Positions 16,976 to 25,301 of a DNA stretch of 64,000 nucleotides are shown piece after piece. Each line of letters starts with the position of its first letter. Positions within the stretch are counted from its first letter, which is position 1. Where the stretch lies: assembly GCF_019969845.1 (NCBI RefSeq), contig NZ_JAHXYR010000008.1, forward strand, positions 248,001 through 312,000, written 5' to 3'. The DNA is from Sphingobacterium sp. GVS05A (GTDB lineage Bacteria; Bacteroidota; Bacteroidia; Sphingobacteriales; Sphingobacteriaceae). Position numbers and translations under genes: made by a program. A model generated the notes under the pieces. The model made no database searches. It had not been told where the DNA came from and saw only the letters and a list, made by a program, of their open reading frames with translations.

Positions 16976-18136
16976 ATGGAAGGCAACGTACAGAAGAAGA
17001 TCGCGATTTTAGCAATGTCTATGGGGAGTGGTGGTGCTGAGAAAGTTATCAGCCTACTCACTCCTAAATTGATGAGAAATAACAAGGTTATTCTGGTTTT
17101 ATTCTATAATAATTTTCATTTTGAATTGCCAGAAGATTTGGAGGTTGTCATACTCTCTTCTAAAAAATCGCTTTCGATTTTAGAAAAGATTTTTTTGTTT
17201 CCTGTTTTTATTTGGAAATATTGGAACTTAATTAGAAGAAAGAAGATCGAAGTTTCTGTTTCGTTTTTAACAAGGCCTAATTTTCTAAATGGAACTATGA
17301 AATTCATGTATGGAAAAAGGTTACGGGTAATTATGAGTGAACGAAACTATCCTTCCATTGAATACAATTCTTCAAGATATAGATATTATTTATATAAAGT
17401 TTTAATTCCTTTATTGTATAATAAAGCTGATGTACTTTTTTCTAATTCATTATGGATTAATAAGGATCTAAAAGAGAACTTTAATATAAATGCTAGAATG
17501 TCTGTTATTTACAACCCGATATTGCTTCCTGAAGTAACAAAAAAGGAAACAAATTATTTGGATTTAGAAATGCTACAGATTGTAAGTGTTGGGCGATTAA
17601 TACCTACGAAAAATCAAAGTATGCTTATTAAATCGATGAAACGAATTGATGACTTGGAATTGTTCGTAAATTTCCTTGGTGACGGACAAGAAAGGGAAAA
17701 TTTATATTCGTTAGGTAAAAGATTGGGACTTCAAAATAGAATAAAGTTTTGGGGAAATGTTGGAGATGTCTACAATAAGATTCTAGAATTTGATGTTTTC
17801 GTAATGACATCAAATTCTGAAGGTTTCCCAAATGCTTTAATTGAGGCAATGGCAGTTGGCTTACCAGTTATCTCCACAAATTGTCTTTCGGGACCTTTGG
17901 AGATTTTAAATGAGAATTCGCAAGTTGAAATTGAGCCCGGAAAATATTTTTTAGCTAAGTATGGAATTCTAGTTAATGTGAATGATGATGAAGGTTTAGC
18001 AAGAGCACTAACATATCTGTTCAGTCATCAATCAGTATTAAAGATGTATTCATTGAAGAGTATCGAAAGATCTAATTGTTATTCAATTAACAAAATATTC
18101 GATAATTTTGTTAAGCTTCTAGAATACGAAAATTAG
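16976..18136 (+). CDS. Glycosyltransferase family 4
   Basis: 386 residues. Typical GT4 features are SMGSGGAEKVISLLTPKLM at the N terminus, VSVGRLIPTKNQSMLIKS in the middle (start of the second Rossmann domain), GDGQERENL, and SNSEGFPNALIEAMAVGLPVISTNCLSGPLEIL, which contains the E-x7-E donor-binding motif. The GGAEK opening is shared with N-acetylgalactosamine transferases such as PglA/PglJ, so a HexNAc donor is plausible. Part of the AT-rich core block. Confidence 0.88.
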   Translation: MEGNVQKKIAILAMSMGSGGAEKVISLLTPKLMRNNKVILVLFYNNFHFELPEDLEVVILSSKKSLSILEKIFLFPVFIWKYWNLIRRKKIEVSVSFLTRPNFLNGTMKFMYGKRLRVIMSERNYPSIEYNSSRYRYYLYKVLIPLLYNKADVLFSNSLWINKDLKENFNINARMSVIYNPILLPEVTKKETNYLDLEMLQIVSVGRLIPTKNQSMLIKSMKRIDDLELFVNFLGDGQERENLYSLGKRLGLQNRIKFWGNVGDVYNKILEFDVFVMTSNSEGFPNALIEAMAVGLPVISTNCLSGPLEILNENSQVEIEPGKYFLAKYGILVNVNDDEGLARALTYLFSHQSVLKMYSLKSIERSNCYSINKIFDNFVKLLEYEN

Positions 18137-18141
18137 ATAAT

Positions 18142-19275
18142 ATGATGAAAAAAAAAGTGATTAGGGTTTCTACAGTTCCAATTTCTCTAGATCTATTATT
18201 AAAAGGTCAATTGCGTTTTCTTAATAATTTTTTTGATGTTTTGGCTGTATCTTCACCCGGAGATTCTTTAGAGACAGTAAAAGAGAGAGAAGGAGTAAAA
18301 ACGAAATCAATAAAAATAGAAAGAAAAATATCCCCTATAAAAGACTTGATTTCTTTGATAATGTTATATCGTCTTTTTAAAAAGGAAAAACCCGATATAG
18401 TACACTCTATTACACCCAAAGCTGGTTTATTATCAATGCTAGCAGCGTATTTTGCGGGATGCCCTATAAGGTGTCACACCTTTACTGGGTTAATATTTCC
18501 TACTAAAAGCGGACTTATAAAGACCATTCTTATTGCTATGGACAAATTATTGTGCTATTGTGCGACTCATGTCTATCCCGAGGGATTAGGTGTAAAAAAC
18601 GATCTCATAAATTATTCTGTAACGAATAAACCTCTAAAGATTATTGGAAACGGTAACGTAAATGGAGTTGACATAGAGTATTTTGACTCTTTGAATGTCA
18701 ACGTTTCTGAGGAAACTAAAATAGAATGCCGTAGTAATCCGGGAGAATTTACTTTTGTTTTTGTGGGTCGTTTAGTTCGAGATAAAGGCATAAATGAATT
18801 AATAAAATGTTTTGATGAATTAAGTAAGGGATATAAAAATGTGAAGTTAATATTGGTTGGTGATTTTGATTTAGATCCTATAGATGATAGTACTTTACAT
18901 TTGATTGGCAATAATTCGAGGATTGTTCATGTTGGATTTAAAAAAGATATACGTCCCTACTTAAAGCTTGCGGATGTATTTGTTTTTCCGAGCTATAGAG
19001 AAGGCTTCCCAAATGTAGTGTTGCAGGCAGGAGCTATGTGCTTACCTAGTATAGTAACTAATATCAATGGTTCTAATGAGATAATTTCAAATTTATATAA
19101 TGGTGTAATTATTGAACCTAGAAATGAAAAATGTTTAAAGCAAGAAATGGAGAAAATGATCGTAGGAAAATACAATCTATTAGAGATGGGGAGAAATGCG
19201 AAAAATAATATAATAAATAAATTTGATAAGAAATTTGTTTGGAATTGCTTGTTAGAGGAGTATAAATCTTATTAG
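18142..19275 (+). CDS. Glycosyltransferase family 4
   Basis: 377 residues. N-terminal acceptor domain includes HSITPKAGLLSMLAAYFAGCPIRCHTFTGLIFPT, the pattern of the PglA/CapM-like subgroup. The donor domain shows FVFVGRLVRDKGINEL, ILVGDFDLDP and FPSYREGFPNVVLQAGAMCLPSIVTNINGSNEII; the E-x7-E motif reads EGFPNVVLQAG with Q in the second position, a common variant. Likely adds the first or second residue onto a PglC-primed lipid carrier. This is an inference from similarity of style. Confidence 0.86.
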   Translation: MMKKKVIRVSTVPISLDLLLKGQLRFLNNFFDVLAVSSPGDSLETVKEREGVKTKSIKIERKISPIKDLISLIMLYRLFKKEKPDIVHSITPKAGLLSMLAAYFAGCPIRCHTFTGLIFPTKSGLIKTILIAMDKLLCYCATHVYPEGLGVKNDLINYSVTNKPLKIIGNGNVNGVDIEYFDSLNVNVSEETKIECRSNPGEFTFVFVGRLVRDKGINELIKCFDELSKGYKNVKLILVGDFDLDPIDDSTLHLIGNNSRIVHVGFKKDIRPYLKLADVFVFPSYREGFPNVVLQAGAMCLPSIVTNINGSNEIISNLYNGVIIEPRNEKCLKQEMEKMIVGKYNLLEMGRNAKNNIINKFDKKFVWNCLLEEYKSY

Positions 19276-19276
19276 T

Positions 19277-20389
19277 ATGAAAAATGGTGTTTTATGTATT
19301 TGTATTTTATTTGCAAATATCGTTGCGAATGCACAGTCGAAGTTTGTTTATCGAAATATTCCAATTAATATTTTGAAACCTTATGAAGTTAGCGACGAGT
19401 CTAGGAAAAGGATTATTGCTTCAACGAATAATTTATATGATCTGACTAAAGCTTTGCCTCGTCCCTATGTCACGGATGGTTCTGTTGATTATACTCAATT
19501 TCTACAAAAGGGAATAGATAATTATCAGAACGTGATTTTTCCGAATTTTCCTGTAAAGATTAACGACAAAGGCATTGCTTTGAAGAGTAATAGTATAGTG
19601 ATCTTCAATAAATATTCCAAAATTATATTGGAGAAGTCTAGTAGAATTGACTACCAAATTTTAAGACTGTATAATCTCCGAGATACCAAAGTTTATTTTG
19701 CTAGTTTAAAAGGAGATCGAGAGTCCCATATCGGTAAATCCGGCGAGTTTGGAATGGGAATTTCTATAAGAGGCTCAAGAAATATCTTAATAAGTAACGC
19801 TTATATCTCGCATTGTTGGGGTGATGGTGTATACTTAGATGATTATTCTCAAGATATTTTATTGAACCGCGTACACGTGGACTATAATAGAAGAAATGGG
19901 GTATCTATAGTATATGCGAAAAATATAACAATAAACAATTTGCTTGCGACAAACACTTATGGCACAGCACCAATGGCTGGAATTGATATTGAACCAGATA
20001 AGAATAGCCACATTGTTGATGAAATAAAATTAAATGACCCAATTACTTATAACAATTTTAATCGAGGGATTTTAATTGCATTGATGAATTTGCCTGGATT
20101 TAGCAAAAGGGATGTGAATATTCAAATTAATAATCATGTGGACTTATATTCAAAATATGGCATGGCGTTTTATCCTGGAGATAACAAGAAACAATGGAAA
20201 AATTTGAATGGAGAGATATTGATTAATAATCCGAATTGGTCTGGTTCTGTTTCGTCGGGATTCTTCGTACCTAATAATAGTCCCAATAATAATATTAAAT
20301 TGAAAATAATGGGCAGCAATAAGGTAAAATCGAGTAAAGCTGATTTTACGAAGATATCAAAGAGTATTAATAATATATCGGTACAATAA
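19277..20389 (+). CDS. Secreted right-handed beta-helix protein (pectate-lyase-like fold)
   Basis: 370 residues with a cleavable signal peptide (NGVLCICILFANIVANAQ, cut after A-N-A). The body has repeated short beta-strand/asparagine-ladder segments such as NIVISNAYISHCWGDGVYLDDYSQDILLNRVHVDYNRRNGVSI, the pattern of parallel beta-helix proteins and glycosyl hydrolase-28/polysaccharide lyase folds. Catalytic residues cannot be assigned; WGDGVYLDD is the best candidate cleft. It sits inside the glycosyltransferase block, so it may be a periplasmic lyase, epimerase or binding protein acting on this polysaccharide. Confidence 0.72.
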   Translation: MKNGVLCICILFANIVANAQSKFVYRNIPINILKPYEVSDESRKRIIASTNNLYDLTKALPRPYVTDGSVDYTQFLQKGIDNYQNVIFPNFPVKINDKGIALKSNSIVIFNKYSKIILEKSSRIDYQILRLYNLRDTKVYFASLKGDRESHIGKSGEFGMGISIRGSRNILISNAYISHCWGDGVYLDDYSQDILLNRVHVDYNRRNGVSIVYAKNITINNLLATNTYGTAPMAGIDIEPDKNSHIVDEIKLNDPITYNNFNRGILIALMNLPGFSKRDVNIQINNHVDLYSKYGMAFYPGDNKKQWKNLNGEILINNPNWSGSVSSGFFVPNNSPNNNIKLKIMGSNKVKSSKADFTKISKSINNISVQ

Positions 20390-20420
20390 TTTTATTTGAT
20401 AAATTTCATAACATGTAACA

Positions 20421-21533
20421 ATGGAAAATAAGCCTATTTTTTTAAATGGATTAAATGGTATTAGAACAATAGCTGCTCTTGGTGTTTTATTGTCGCATAT
20501 TAATCTTTCTTTGCGAGAATTTAAAATGTTCAACATATCTCTTTTTGGTTTTGACAAAAATGGTAATCAAGATAGTTGGAGCCTCGGTGAACACGGTGTT
20601 ACAATGTTTTTCGTTTTGAGTGGTTTTCTGATTACCTACTTGTTATTGAAAGAATACGATAAAACTTCCTTTATTAATATTGGTAAATTTTATATGAGAA
20701 GAATACTTCGGATATGGCCATTGTACTTTTTATATATATCAATGACCTTGATTATTCTTTGGAAATATATTGTGCCAGATCTTAATTTAGTTTATTATCT
20801 TACTTTTTTTGCGAATGTTCCATTTATAAAATCTCAGAGCTATCTTGCAATGAATCATCTATGGTCAATCAGTGTGGAAGAACAGTTTTATTTATTTTGG
20901 CCAGTTTTATTCCTTTTTTTTGTAAGACGTAACTTTGTAGTATGTGTACTATCGGTAATAATCGTACTTTCAGTGGCTCGTGTTTTTATATGGTATGTTT
21001 CACCTTTTTCTTTAATGGCTCTATTTTCTGTGGTCAATAGGTTTGATTGTATGTTAATTGGAGCGCTAGGGGCATTTTTAGTTCATCGTAATAATAAAAT
21101 CATTGATATATTAAATAACAGGTTGTTGCAAATTTCTTGTTGGATTATAGTTCTTTTACTTGTTGTTAATAAATTTATCTTTTTTAACTCTATTATAGAA
21201 ATATTTGTTATTGAAGTTGTAACATTAATCATTATAATAGGACAAATAAAAATAAAAAATAGAATTGTTAATTTGGAGAATCCACTTTTTTCTTATATAG
21301 GAAAGCTATCCTTTGGTTTATATGTTTACCACCCTCTTTTTATTGTTGGATTTTATAAATTTATAGATTTTCATTTTTTCTCGAACGAACTGTTAAATGT
21401 GGTAATAATTTTTTTAAGTGTTCTGGTAAGTTCTCTAATAATGGCTCATGTGAGTTATTATTATTTCGAACAGAAATTTTTAAATATGAAAACAAGATAC
21501 TCAGTTGTAGAATCGTCAAATATTAAGGTTTAA
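20421..21533 (+). CDS. Acyltransferase-3 family membrane O-acyltransferase
   Basis: 370 residues with about 10 transmembrane helices. LNGIRTIAALGVLLSHINLS carries the family R-x9-H motif, MFFVLSGFLITYLLLKE and FYMRRILRIWPLYF are also diagnostic, and HLWSISVEEQFYLFWPVL is the conserved E-E motif. No SGNH domain is attached, unlike the gene at 6251. It probably acetylates a sugar of the repeat unit or lipid-linked precursor. Confidence 0.88.
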   Translation: MENKPIFLNGLNGIRTIAALGVLLSHINLSLREFKMFNISLFGFDKNGNQDSWSLGEHGVTMFFVLSGFLITYLLLKEYDKTSFINIGKFYMRRILRIWPLYFLYISMTLIILWKYIVPDLNLVYYLTFFANVPFIKSQSYLAMNHLWSISVEEQFYLFWPVLFLFFVRRNFVVCVLSVIIVLSVARVFIWYVSPFSLMALFSVVNRFDCMLIGALGAFLVHRNNKIIDILNNRLLQISCWIIVLLLVVNKFIFFNSIIEIFVIEVVTLIIIIGQIKIKNRIVNLENPLFSYIGKLSFGLYVYHPLFIVGFYKFIDFHFFSNELLNVVIIFLSVLVSSLIMAHVSYYYFEQKFLNMKTRYSVVESSNIKV

Positions 21534-21552
21534 AAGAAATAGTAATTAATTT

Positions 21553-22158
21553 ATGTATAAAAATGTATTCAAAAGGCTCATTGATTTTATTGTGGCATTA
21601 GTAGGATTGCTGGTATTAAGTCCGATTCTTTTGGTAATTATCATTTTGCTTTATTGTGTTAATGATCGAAAACCATTCTTTTTTCAATCGAGACCTGGCA
21701 AAGGGGGAAAGATTTTTAAAATAATTAAATTTAAAACGATGAACGATAAATGTGACCCCCATGGGAATTTGCTGCCTGATGTTGATCGCCTAACATTTGT
21801 AGGAACTTTTGTGCGAAAAACGTCTTTGGACGAAATTCCTCAATTAATAAACGTCTTGAAAGGAGATATGTCTTTGATTGGACCCCGCCCTTTGTTAATA
21901 CAATATCTCCCCCTTTATAATTATGAACAATCTAGACGCCATGAAGTTAGACCAGGTATCACTGGTTGGGCTCAAGTAAACGGGAGAAACGCTATATCTT
22001 GGAGAAAAAAGTTAGAGTTAGATGTATGGTATGTAGATAACATATCATTTCTCACTGATTTAAAAGTTTTTTTTACCACATTTAAAAAGGTTTTTATTAG
22101 GGAGGGTATTTCAGCCGAAGGGCATGCAACGATAGAACCCTTTAATGGAAATAATTAA
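21553..22158 (+). CDS. pglC: Initiating sugar-1-phosphate transferase, PglC-like
   Basis: 201 residues, the minimal monotopic PglC/WcaJ catalytic form: one N-terminal re-entrant hydrophobic helix (FIVALVGLLVLSPILLVIIILL) then FFFQSRPGKGGKIFKIIKFKTM, RKTSLDEIPQLINVLKGDMSLIGPRPLL (catalytic D-E pair) and RHEVRPGITGWAQVNGRN. It transfers a sugar-1-phosphate, in Campylobacter diNAcBac-1-P, to undecaprenyl phosphate. The following pglD- and pglE-like genes indicate that the same bacillosamine-type donor is used here. Confidence 0.9.
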   Translation: MYKNVFKRLIDFIVALVGLLVLSPILLVIIILLYCVNDRKPFFFQSRPGKGGKIFKIIKFKTMNDKCDPHGNLLPDVDRLTFVGTFVRKTSLDEIPQLINVLKGDMSLIGPRPLLIQYLPLYNYEQSRRHEVRPGITGWAQVNGRNAISWRKKLELDVWYVDNISFLTDLKVFFTTFKKVFIREGISAEGHATIEPFNGNN

Positions 22159-22171
22159 TAATTAAAATGTT

Positions 22172-22771
22172 ATGTATTTATTTGGGGCAAGTGGTCATGG
22201 AAAGGTAGTTGCAGAAATTATAGAGAGTCTTAATTTATGTATTGACGGATTTATTGATACTGATCTAGATAAAATTTCGTTATTAGGTTATAGAGTTTTT
22301 CACGAATATCCGGACGGACCGTTGGAAGTTGTAATTGCTATTGGAAATAATGAAGTTAGAAAAAGAATAGCTAATCAATACAGTTGCATATTTCCAAAGC
22401 TCATATCTAATAGCGCAAATCTTTCCCATAGAAGTGTTTTAGGTAAAGGAACGGTTGTTATGGCTGGCGCAACTATTAATGTTGATGTAAATATCGGTCA
22501 ACATTGTATAATTAATACAAATGCATCAGTAGATCACGATTGTATTATAGAAGATTTTGTACATTTATCACCAAACGTTGCATTAGCAGGAAACGTATTT
22601 GTAGGTGAGGGCACCCATGTCGGTATTGGGGCATGTGTAATACAAGGGGTTAAAATAGGCCGTTGGTGTACAATTGGTGCCGGAGCGGTTATCATTAGAG
22701 ATATCCCAGATGGATGTACAGTTGTGGGGAACCCTGGGAAAATTATTAGGAAAATAGAACATAAACTTTAA
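22172..22771 (+). CDS. pglD: UDP-4-amino-sugar N-acetyltransferase, PglD/NeuD-like
   Basis: 199 residues. An N-terminal Rossmann-like sugar-nucleotide domain (MYLFGASGHGKVVAEIIESL) is followed by a left-handed beta-helix: GTVVMAGATINVDVNIGQHCIINTNASVDHDCIIEDFVHLSPNVALAGNVFVG. The His in SVDHDC is the catalytic base of PglD. The enzyme acetylates the 4-amino group using acetyl-CoA. ATG 22172 gives the family start; an ATG at 22167 is out of frame. Gene order pglC-D-E repeats that of Campylobacter-type bacillosamine loci. Confidence 0.9.
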   Translation: MYLFGASGHGKVVAEIIESLNLCIDGFIDTDLDKISLLGYRVFHEYPDGPLEVVIAIGNNEVRKRIANQYSCIFPKLISNSANLSHRSVLGKGTVVMAGATINVDVNIGQHCIINTNASVDHDCIIEDFVHLSPNVALAGNVFVGEGTHVGIGACVIQGVKIGRWCTIGAGAVIIRDIPDGCTVVGNPGKIIRKIEHKL

Positions 22772-22776
22772 ACGCG

Positions 22777-23913
22777 ATGTCAGATAAAATATGGCTTTCT
22801 TCTCCTCATATGGGGGGAAATGAATTAAGATACATTCATGAAGCTTTTGAAAACAATTGGGTAGCGCCTCTAGGCCCAAATGTAAATGGTTTTGAGACGG
22901 ATTTAGAAAATTTTTTAGATTCAGATGTAAAAGTGGCTGCACTTTCCGCCGGAACTGCTGCCCTGCATTTGGCCTTGATCGAATGTGGTGTAACGTATGG
23001 AGACGAGGTGATCTGCCAGTCAATGACATTTTCTGCTTCTGCAAATCCAATCGCTTATCAAGGGGCGATACCCGTTTTTGTAGATTCTGAAAAAGAAACT
23101 TGGAATATGTGTCCTATAGCATTGAAGGAGGCGTTGATTGACCGATTAAGAAAGGGGAAAAAACCCAAAGCTATTATTGTTGTACACCTGTACGGTATGC
23201 CGGCAAAAATGGATCAAATACTTGCTGTTGCTGATGAATTTGATATACCATTAATTGAAGATGCTGCTGAGGCATTGGGATCATCATATAAGGGTAAGCA
23301 TTGTGGTACATTTGGCCGCTTTGGAGTCTTGAGTTTTAATGGAAACAAAATAATTACTACTTCAGGCGGGGGAGCTTTAGTTTGTCATACAGAAGAAGAT
23401 AAGGAAAAAATTGTATTTTTGTCGACTCAAGCTCGCGATAATGCTCCTCATTATCAACATTCTCATATAGGTTTCAATTATAGAATGTCTAATATTTGTG
23501 CGGGTATCGGTCGAGGACAGATGGAAGTATTGGATACTCGAATTGAAGCCCGCCGAGCTATGAAAAGGTTTTATATGGAATTGTTTTCTGGCATTAGTGG
23601 TGTTAATGTTTTAACCGAGCCTAATCAAGACTTTTACTCTAATCATTGGTTAACAGCGATTACGATTGATAGTGCTAAAGCTAATGTCTCTCGAGAGGAC
23701 CTCCGTCTTGCACTGCTTGAAGATAATATTGAATCGCGTCCTCTTTGGAAACCCATGCATTTACAGCCTGTTTTTGCAAATACACCATATTATGGTGAAA
23801 ATATAGCAGAAGAATTATTTAATGATGGACTTTGTTTACCATCAGGGTCAAATTTAATAGACACTGATAAATATCGAATTCGCAATAAAATTGAAAATGT
23901 ATTTGCTAAATAG
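22777..23913 (+). CDS. pglE: PLP aminotransferase for UDP-4-amino-4,6-dideoxy-sugar, PglE-like
   Basis: 378-residue DegT/DnrJ/EryC1/StrS aminotransferase. LSSPHMGGNELRYIHEAFENNWVAPLGPNV is the family N terminus. ALSAGTAALHLAL contacts the PLP phosphate, EDAAEALGSSYKG is the aspartate region, and SFNGNKIITTSGGGALV holds the PLP lysine (NGNK). It should aminate the 4-keto sugar made by the PglF-type dehydratase, which here is encoded 10 kb away at 34.1 kb. Last gene of the + operon, followed by a hairpin shared with the convergent gene. Confidence 0.92.
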   Translation: MSDKIWLSSPHMGGNELRYIHEAFENNWVAPLGPNVNGFETDLENFLDSDVKVAALSAGTAALHLALIECGVTYGDEVICQSMTFSASANPIAYQGAIPVFVDSEKETWNMCPIALKEALIDRLRKGKKPKAIIVVHLYGMPAKMDQILAVADEFDIPLIEDAAEALGSSYKGKHCGTFGRFGVLSFNGNKIITTSGGGALVCHTEEDKEKIVFLSTQARDNAPHYQHSHIGFNYRMSNICAGIGRGQMEVLDTRIEARRAMKRFYMELFSGISGVNVLTEPNQDFYSNHWLTAITIDSAKANVSREDLRLALLEDNIESRPLWKPMHLQPVFANTPYYGENIAEELFNDGLCLPSGSNLIDTDKYRIRNKIENVFAK

Positions 23914-23924
23914 TATAGAAAAAT

Positions 23925-23947
23925 AGCCTTAATTCAACATTAAGGCT
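23925..23947. terminator. Bidirectional terminator between convergent genes
   Basis: AGCCTTAAT (23925-23933) pairs with ATTAAGGCT (23939-23947) around a 5-base loop. A-rich sequence lies to the left and CTTTTTC to the right, so it can stop both the pglE operon and the opposite-strand nucleotidyltransferase gene. Confidence 0.75.
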
Positions 23948-23953
23948 CTTTTT

Positions 23954-25057
23954 CTAGCTTCTATCTATACCGATGAATTTCGAGTATAAATGGACGAAGG
24001 GGAAAAAAAATGCTTCTTGGGGTGCATAGGGTAAATATCTCCAGAAATTGGCCCAAAGTCTTTTTGCCCCATCAGGCTGAATCGATATTTTCTCATTGAC
24101 TTTCCCCCCAACATAACGATCATCATAATATCCAAAATTTCCACCATGCCAAATCTCTTTAAGCATCCAGTTTACATTAATTTTATCCGGGTAATTGAAT
24201 GGAAGTTGCGCAGGCGGTAGTCCAATGTAATCTACAAGAATTTTATGAAGGAGGTGAGTCCACTTGAGAATACCTGTATTTTTATAGATTTTTTTAAGAA
24301 GATCCTTATCTATTTTCTCACTATAATAAGAATAAAGCTTTGCTGAATCACAGAATTGCCTTAGCCCCATTCCGAAAGAAATCATATGTTTTAAAATGTG
24401 GCCATTAACTTGCAGCATTTGCAATTCAGGAGCTAAAATTTTAATTGGCGTATTTCCAATATTAATTCTAAGTTGGTTATTTTGATAAAGCTTTTCTATT
24501 TTTTTTAGATAGGATGCCTTCAAAGGGCTGCGTAGATCAAAAAGATTTTTGTGATGCTCGATGTCAATTCCATTCCAGTCATAAATCAAACTAAAACCCG
24601 CTGTGTCGGTAAAATCAATAGATTTTTCCTTCAAAATTTCTCGTGCTTTGGTGTAACCTCGATCCTCGAAGTACCAATCAATATCTCCGGAAATACGATG
24701 TAAAGGATTGTTATAACAAAAAGCAACTCCTTGCCCTTTTTGTAAAATCGGTGACAATCCGTTCTCTATGAATATTTTGTGTTGATTTTCAATTGCAATA
24801 TTCATTTTTGTATTTTGGCGTTCAACTTGATCTACTCTAACAGCCCACTTTAAGCGAAGGTATTGTGGAGGAAGCATTGTATGGTCTAAAAAAAGAAAAC
24901 TATCAAAAATTATACACTCCACTGTATGTGTTATAGAAAATGTATATATATGCTCCCATTCTCTATCTGTTAAAGGTTTTATTGATGTAGGAGGAAGTTT
25001 GCCCCATAGACCAATTTGCAATAGATGAAAAAATGCTGTTTTTAGTTTGTTATCCAT
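23954..25057 (-). CDS. Nucleotidyltransferase family protein (PF14907-like)
   Basis: 367 residues. The centre of the N-terminal half has YNNPLHRISGDIDWYFEDRGYTKAREIL, which matches the G-D-x-D-W pattern of the uncharacterised NTP_transf_5 group in the polymerase-beta nucleotidyltransferase superfamily. The rest is helical with many Trp and Tyr residues. The acceptor is unknown. It is the only gene on the - strand within the polysaccharide locus and lies between the repeat-unit genes and the wza/wzc export genes, divergent from wza. Confidence 0.72.
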   Translation of the reverse strand: MDNKLKTAFFHLLQIGLWGKLPPTSIKPLTDREWEHIYTFSITHTVECIIFDSFLFLDHTMLPPQYLRLKWAVRVDQVERQNTKMNIAIENQHKIFIENGLSPILQKGQGVAFCYNNPLHRISGDIDWYFEDRGYTKAREILKEKSIDFTDTAGFSLIYDWNGIDIEHHKNLFDLRSPLKASYLKKIEKLYQNNQLRINIGNTPIKILAPELQMLQVNGHILKHMISFGMGLRQFCDSAKLYSYYSEKIDKDLLKKIYKNTGILKWTHLLHKILVDYIGLPPAQLPFNYPDKINVNWMLKEIWHGGNFGYYDDRYVGGKVNEKISIQPDGAKRLWANFWRYLPYAPQEAFFFPFVHLYSKFIGIDRS

Positions 25058-25139
25058 TATTTATTTAAAGAATAATTCAAATATAATAAATTATGGAGTT
25101 GAAAGGATAAAAAGCTGTTATATGTGTTCCAAAAGAAAA

Positions 25140-25173
25140 GTTTTGATTGAAAAGATCAAAACCTAAATTTAGG
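25140..25173. promoter_or_regulatory. Two dyad-symmetric elements in the wza upstream region
   Basis: GTTTTGAT (25140-25147) is an inverted repeat of ATCAAAAC (25155-25162), and CCTAAATTTAGG (25162-25173) is a perfect 12-bp palindrome. A third dyad, TTGGCA with TGCCAA, lies at 25219-25234. They sit between divergent genes upstream of the export operon and could be operators; no regulator is known. Confidence 0.35.
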
Positions 25174-25255
25174 CATAAATCTTGCTTGCCTCTTGCGGAT
25201 TCAAATCAACTATTTGAATTGGCATTTTTGCCAAGGTAGTATGAATAAAAAAGTA

Positions 25256-25263
25256 TATTTTTG
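25256..25263 (+). promoter_or_regulatory. Candidate -7 box for the wza-wzc operon
   Basis: TATTTTTG fits TAnnTTTG and lies 38 bases before the wza start codon. A TTTTTG about 25 bases upstream is a less well spaced -33 element. Confidence 0.4.
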
Positions 25264-25301
25264 TCGGTAAATAGAAAATCAATTTATAATTCAAAGAGCA
25301 C

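Noticed and set aside
22583..23050. 155-residue open frame on the - strand across pglD and pglE
   Set aside because: Overlaps two well supported + genes and has no family motif.
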